Below are positions 59,761 to 64,000 of a DNA stretch of 64,000 bases, in pieces; the stretch's first letter is position 1; the number at the start of each line of letters is the position of its first letter. The translations under genes and the position numbers were made by a program. Where the stretch lies: NCBI GenBank assembly GCA_018398815.1, contig CM031596.1:73939157-74003156 (forward strand), written 5' to 3'. Under the pieces are notes generated by a model. It saw nothing but the letters and a program-made list of their open reading frames with translations, was not told where the DNA came from and searched no databases. The DNA is from Conus ventricosus (lineage: Eukaryota; Mollusca; Gastropoda; Neogastropoda; Conidae).

Positions 59761-59902
59761 ATGTGCCCACCCTCGTGATTGTCTCATGGTAATATTGAAA
59801 TGAAGACTCTCCCTTTTTTTTCAGTGGGCGCTCCCTCTGAATGCTGACCTGGCTTAGCACCGCGTGCCAATTCTCACATCACATCACCTCCCTTCCCCTT
59901 CC

Positions 59903-59973
59903 TAGCAACAGTCTGATAACATTTCAAATTAAATGTCCCCTTCCTGCCGTAAGGCTAGTTTAATTTTATAATT
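59903..59973. repeat. DIRS element 2 right terminal repeat
   Basis: CTAGCAACAGTCTGATAAC to GGCTAGTTTAATTTTATAATT, inverted partner of 59686-59760, separated by ~145 bp without genes. Confidence 0.75.
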
Positions 59974-60050
59974 AAACAACAACAAAAAAAGACCATTTTT
60001 ATTAAAAACAATCATCCAGCCTTCTTTTCTTTTCACTTCTGGAAATAGTT

Positions 60051-60465
60051 GTGGGTCCTGGGTGGCACTGGCTGAACTGATGGTACTTAATGGTCACACA
60101 CCCTACACTACTCTTTTGTGACCCTCTTTCTCTGTGGGTCCTGGGCGGCACTGGCTGAACTGATGGTACTTAATGGTCACACACCCTACACTACTCTTTT
60201 GTGACCCTCTTTCTCTGTGGGTCCTGGGCGGCACTGGCTGAACTGATGGTACTTAATGGTCACACACCCTACACTACTCTTTTGTGACCCTCTTTCTCGG
60301 TGGGTCCTGGGCGGCACTGGCTGAACTGATGGTACTTAATGGTCACACACCCTACACTACTCTTTTGTGACCCTCTTTCTCTGTGGGTCCTGGGCGGCAC
60401 TGGCTGAACTGATGGTACTTAATGGTCACACACCCTACACTACTCTTTTGTGACCCTCTTTCTCT
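60051..60465. repeat. 83-bp minisatellite, five copies
   Basis: Units start GTGGGTCCTGGGCGGCACTG at 60051, 60134, 60217, 60300 and 60383, almost identical (first unit GGGTGGC, fourth preceded by CTCG). Followed by a T-rich tract to 60524. The units include AATGGTCACACACCCTACAC. Confidence 0.97.
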
Positions 60466-60529
60466 CTTTCATTTTTTTTCTTTTGGTTTTGTTGTTTTTT
60501 TCTTTTTTTTTTTTTTTTTTTGAGGGGGG

Positions 60530-61149
60530 TGGGTGGGAGGGGAAGGAAGTAAGGTGCACACCGCCCATTGTGGAAAGTTAGGTCTGAGTGCAAACTAACC
60601 ATCTGCCATAACAACATCTGGGCTGTTGACTTTCTGGGAAAAAACTATTGTGCTTGTACTTAATACAATAAAAACAAAAACACACACAGAAACTGTAGCA
60701 AGTGGATGATATAATATTTTGCAATCTTGGGACTAGAAATACTACCTTTGGTACGGGTACGGGGAATAAGAATACTTAAAAAACAACTTTTGGACAGGAA
60801 TGTACAATGTGTTGGAATTAACCGAGTTTTCATATCAGTGAAATTTGTGTTGTGTAAAGGTAGGGATCTCTATTTCAATAAAGGACCTCAATACCTATTT
60901 GGTTGAGAGCAAAGAAGCGCACACCATGAATACTTTTCTTTGGCTTGTTATGTTTGTCTGGGTTGAAGGATTCATTTATCAGATATCAGTAAAAGGTCTG
61001 CTGACAAAATGTTCTCAGCTGCATTAAGCTGCAAAAGATTACTGTCATAAAAAGAAAACAAATAAGACAAAGTCTGACTCATCATTCAAAATTAAAGTTG
61101 CTTTAACTGTATACTGATCTATGACATAGTTCAGTCTTTTCCTGTGTGT

Positions 61150-61185
<36 letters not shown>

Positions 61186-61650
61186 GTGTGTGTGTGTGCA
61201 AGTTGGTGTGTGTGCGTCTGTATGTGTGTGTTAGGCAATACATTCAGATTTTCTATTTCAAAATGTGTTTCTGAATTGGGTTAAAGTCAAAACATCTGAA
61301 CATTTCCTAAAAGTTGTGTCCTACTTCCAATAAACTGTACATCCACTTGCATACAAGTACTCAGTATGCCAAAAGCGGTCCAGTAGTTTTCTAGGATCTG
61401 TTTTTTGTTCACATAAACACACATATGTACAAATGAATACATTTTTTTTTCTGGGATAAAGACAGATGGCGCGCCAAACACATATGCATTGTGGTTCATT
61501 CAAGCATTAAAACAAATCATGACTGCAGGGCCCTTGATACCTCATGGAAGCCAGGAATGTAGGAAAAATAATAAATACTGTAAAGTGACTGCTTCACAAA
61601 CATAGAATTATAAAGAAAAAAAACCACAATGAAGACTGAGGTACCAATAT
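60530..61650. other. no recognisable gene; includes GT microsatellite at 61141-61225
   Basis: Possible 3' untranslated region of the minus-strand gene ending at 61651. No clear polyadenylation signal was chosen. Confidence 0.5.
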
Positions 61651-62314
61651 CTACAGAAAGTCTTCATACAAGTTATCACTGCTTTTTGAAGTAGCCGTAT
61701 GACTGTAGCTGTCAAAGTCTGAGGATTTGTCTTCTTTAGCCGCTGGCTCATGTAGATCACCAACATCATCACCAGAACCACCACCACTTTCCTCCATCCC
61801 CTGCTCCTGTGTGACTTGGGCAACAGGCTTCAGCGCAGAGTCCTTTGGAGAGCTCCCATTCATGTGCAGTAAATTACCATGTTTTTGAACAGGTTTCCAC
61901 TGCACATTGTCTGACACACCATACATATCCCCTGGTGACTGACTCCACTCCGTCTCTCCAGAGGGTGGAAGCACATATGATGCTGCATGAGGCTTTGCTT
62001 CTCTCGAAGGCTCTCCCCCACAAGCTCCCAGATCTTCATCACTGCATGAGAGGCTTGTGGATGCCGACTCCACTGGTAGAGCGGACTTTTTCAAATGGCC
62101 AACAGTCGTGCCATTTGGTTTCAATACTGCAATTCCCATCTCCGAAGAATCTGTATAAACATTGCTGGAAGGGCGCGAGTTAGACAGGTGCGTTGGAGGT
62201 GGAGGGTTGCGGCGTGAACTATGTGTGGGAGCAGCAGGTTGGCGTACAGCAAGGTCATAACTCCGGTTATCATAATGTACATCTGGCTGACTGACCAGCT
62301 TCTTGTAGTTGTAC
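61651..62314 (-). CDS. last coding exon of an unidentified host gene
   Basis: A 664-bp open frame on the minus strand from a splice acceptor (…GACATGACAG at 62315, with a CTAAT branch-like motif 15 bp upstream) to the stop at 61651. It extends well above the ATG at 62139, with codon-like composition throughout. Starting YNYKKLVSQPDVHYDNRSYD, it is followed by Pro/Arg/Ser-rich NPPPPTHLSNSRPSSN, then Ser/Glu/Gly-rich disordered sequence, and ends DSYSHTATSKSSDNLYEDFL. It has several tyrosines in acidic settings (PDVHYDN, SYDL, DMYGVSDN, NLYEDFL). This looks like the intracellular tail of a receptor or adaptor, but I do not recognise the family. Nothing is known of upstream exons, which lie beyond 62315. 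Confidence 0.7.
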
Positions 62315-62315
62315 C

Positions 62316-63330
62316 TGTCATGTCATCAATTAGCACACAATGATTAATCTGTACCCACTGGGATAGCAAAGGCACAGCTCAAAGTACATCCAACTTGGAC
62401 TAAAATAATGTATCATAAACTGCTTGATATAGTCAATACAATTCTACTAATCTTGTAATATGTGTAAGTCAATTCCTCCTAAATGTAATTATTTTGATCG
62501 CTTCAGGAGACCACCAAATTCTATTCATTTGAACTATTTTGTTTTTTATCTTTCTCCATGTGTAGAAATGTACAGAATCTTCTTCACCTTCAGATAAAAT
62601 CTCTGCCAGTGCTTTTTTTTTTTGTGGTCCAAGTTAGAAGCAATGGATTAAGTGACCTCACTACACACATTAATGATTCAGAAACAAATTTATATGAATT
62701 ACTACCTAAAGACCACTTGTCAGTTGACTGGAATAACAAATAATGGAACAATATTTATCAGTTCCAATCATAGTCACTGGTAGACTGTAAAATGTGATCA
62801 AGTGACAACACCGATATTTTTGATTTTCTGAAAATTGCACAATTAATATGGACTACTGATGCTGGACAAGTCTGTACAATTCTAGAGGCTTTTATGAAGA
62901 AGTTTATATCAATTCACCATTGCAACAATTCTGAAGACAGATATCAACTTCACCAACAATGTGGTTTCAGCAGAACCCAGAACAGCAGTAAGAAAAAAAT
63001 AAATCTCATACACTTTTTTTACTGCAATTTTACAAAAATGCTCATAACCCTTCACACAGCTCTACTGTGGCAGAATTGGTGTTCCATGCAAAAATACTAA
63101 GTATACCAAGTGTTTTTAAAGCTTTTTTCCCTTCAGTATTACAAGTAAGTGAAATACCAATGATCTGATAATTCCTTTTTTTCAGTTTTTTGTTTTGCTT
63201 TGTGTTTTTTCCCTTTCAATGCCATGTACCTATGAAATAATGTTACAGTAAGGCAAGTCTTAGATGAAATCATTGTGGATGGTCTTAGCAAATAACTCTG
63301 AAAGTATAAATTCGAAAAGAGTATAAATTT
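62316..63330. other. no recognisable gene (probably intron)
   Basis: AT-rich sequence with stops in all frames. Upstream of the acceptor at 62315 on the minus strand, so likely intron of that gene. Confidence 0.5.
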
Positions 63331-63334
63331 ACAT

Positions 63335-63420
63335 GGTTGCACAGCTGCCTTAATGCAGTGGTTTACATCATGGATTCCTGACTATGAGGTCTTGGGTTTG
63401 ATTCCCAACAGAACCATTTA
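63335..63420 (+). repeat. tRNA-like SINE head
   Basis: TTAATGCAGTGGTTTACATC (A-box-like) and TTGGGTTTGATTCCCAAC (B-box-like, about 63400) spaced as in tRNA promoters. Confidence 0.5.
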
Positions 63421-63464
63421 TATTTGTGAGGTTTTTCAGCCCATGACCAGCTGAGCCAATTGCG

Positions 63465-63488
63465 CGCGCGTCGCGCGCTGCGGCGTGC

Positions 63489-63521
<33 letters not shown>

Positions 63522-63545
63522 TGTGTGTGTGTGTGTGTTTGTTTA
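63465..63545. repeat. (GCGT)n/(GT)n microsatellite
   Basis: Ten or so GCGT units followed by GT units, after a CGCGCGCG stretch. Confidence 0.95.
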
Positions 63546-63748
63546 GCCCATGACTGGCTCTTACCTAAGGAAGAGTTTGTGATGGGCTCTTTTAGGAAAA
63601 CAGTCGACTTTCTTCCACTTAACAGATGCACCTGTGACAGTGTTGCTCAAACTGCCTGACCATAATTGCAGGTGTCTGTATTTCTTCGGGCCTGATTGGT
63701 ACCGGATATATCATGAAAGTAATCATGACATACAGCTCTGTCATGCAG

Positions 63749-63953
63749 TCCAGACCAGAAGAGGCCTCCACAGCAGCTTATTCATCATCCTCATCGATCA
63801 GCATAAAAAGAAAGTCTCTAATTCCGTGGCCCTTCAAGCCCTCACTCATGGTGACCTCAGTTTTGACTTCCTCTGCAAGTCATGCCCTTGACGAGTATGT
63901 GCTGAGGTCACCGGTACTGGCAAGGTCAGTGGGACTGTCGATGGACAGAAAAG
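63749..63953 (+). CDS. candidate internal exon, unidentified
   Basis: Open frame between a possible acceptor (TCTGTCATGCAG, ending 63748) and a possible donor (AAAAG|GTAGCG, 63954). Ser-rich: SRPEEASTAAYSSSSSISIK and later EYVLRSPVLARSVGLSMDRK. Against it, the donor coincides with the start of the SINE-like repeat (63951), so the splice site may be fortuitous. Confidence 0.28.
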
Positions 63954-64000
63954 GTAGCGCCCTCTAGAGTGGAATGCTCATGCAAGCTGGCTCCGTGACT
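63951..64000 (+). mobile_element. ~330-bp SINE-like retroposon, copy 3 (cut by window end)
   Basis: GGTAGCGCCCTCTAGAG to GGCTCCGTGACT matches the first ~50 bp of the unit at 2059 (GTGGCGCTCTCTGG...GGCTCCGTGACTGAGC), same orientation. Confidence 0.7.

Larger units (their letters stand above)
55960..59975 (+). mobile_element. DIRS-like retrotransposon (element 2), decayed
   Basis: Plus-strand order gag, RT, RNase H, tyrosine recombinase, then an inverted-repeat pair (59686-59760 and 59903-59973) matching the internal complementary region and right terminal repeat of DIRS elements. The left terminal repeat was not found, so it is probably 5'-truncated. Many stops and frameshifts. Protein sequence differs clearly from element 1, so it is another lineage. 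Confidence 0.85.

Noticed and set aside
62121..62375. 84-residue ORF starting MPLLSQWVQINH
   Set aside because: Out-of-frame shadow of the last exon 61651-62314; crosses the splice acceptor.

Overview
The window is eukaryotic: no operons, long gene-poor AT-rich stretches, CA/GT microsatellites, spliced-looking exon fragments, and many retroelements. The mix (two DIRS-like tyrosine-recombinase retrotransposons, an RNase H-bearing non-LTR element, tRNA-derived SINEs, a Polinton-like virus, and an AAGGGAGATAA-type motif I associate with mollusc repeats) fits a marine invertebrate, most likely a mollusc. That assignment is inference. Host genes are nearly absent.

Layout. 1-1100: microsatellites. 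1117-2058: reverse-transcriptase remnant of a non-LTR element on the minus strand, abutted by a ~330-bp A-tailed retroposon (2059-2400). 2507-7856: a nearly complete DIRS-like element on the minus strand (gag, RT, RNase H, tyrosine recombinase) with its internal complementary region. 9136-11408: a 5'-truncated non-LTR element (RT, then RNase H and C-terminal region) carrying a 62-bp insertion flanked by a perfect 12-bp duplication. 12002-13290: a DNA transposon with CAGGGTTC termini and TGATC duplications. 13648-13747: 100-N gap.

Polinton pair. 39109-47504 is a Polinton/adintovirus-like element: protein-primed DNA polymerase B (truncated by the 1000-N gap 38109-39108), a hydrophobic small protein, a double-jelly-roll-type capsid candidate, several cassette proteins, a penton-like protein and a HerA/A32-type packaging ATPase. 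13748 to about 22850 is an inverted copy of the same element, lacking the ATPase (lost at the 100-N gap) but retaining the polymerase C-terminus. The genes form an assembly cassette: polymerase for replication, capsid and penton candidates for the shell, ATPase for packaging. No integrase, protease or terminal inverted repeat could be recognised, and most genes carry frameshifts.

Sequence quality. From about 18480 to 36230 the bases look corrupted: runs of A, C, G and T replace normal sequence, with poly-C tracts over 100 bases. Where this can be aligned to a clean copy (PolB start, retroposon, SINE) the differences look like failed base calling, not decay. Short ORFs there should be ignored. 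Still recognisable inside it are PolB parts, two SINE-type tRNA-like heads, the retroposon, two tandem-repeat arrays (33630-35780) and one annexin repeat (35855-36055).

Right part. 47880-48148: tRNA-derived SINE. 49626-50155: possible end of a TTAA-type transposon with an acidic ORF. 50160-55950: no recognisable gene. 55960-59975: a second, decayed DIRS-like element on the plus strand. 60051-60465: five copies of an 83-bp minisatellite. 61651-62314: a convincing last coding exon of an unidentified host gene on the minus strand. 63749-63953: a weak candidate exon on the plus strand.
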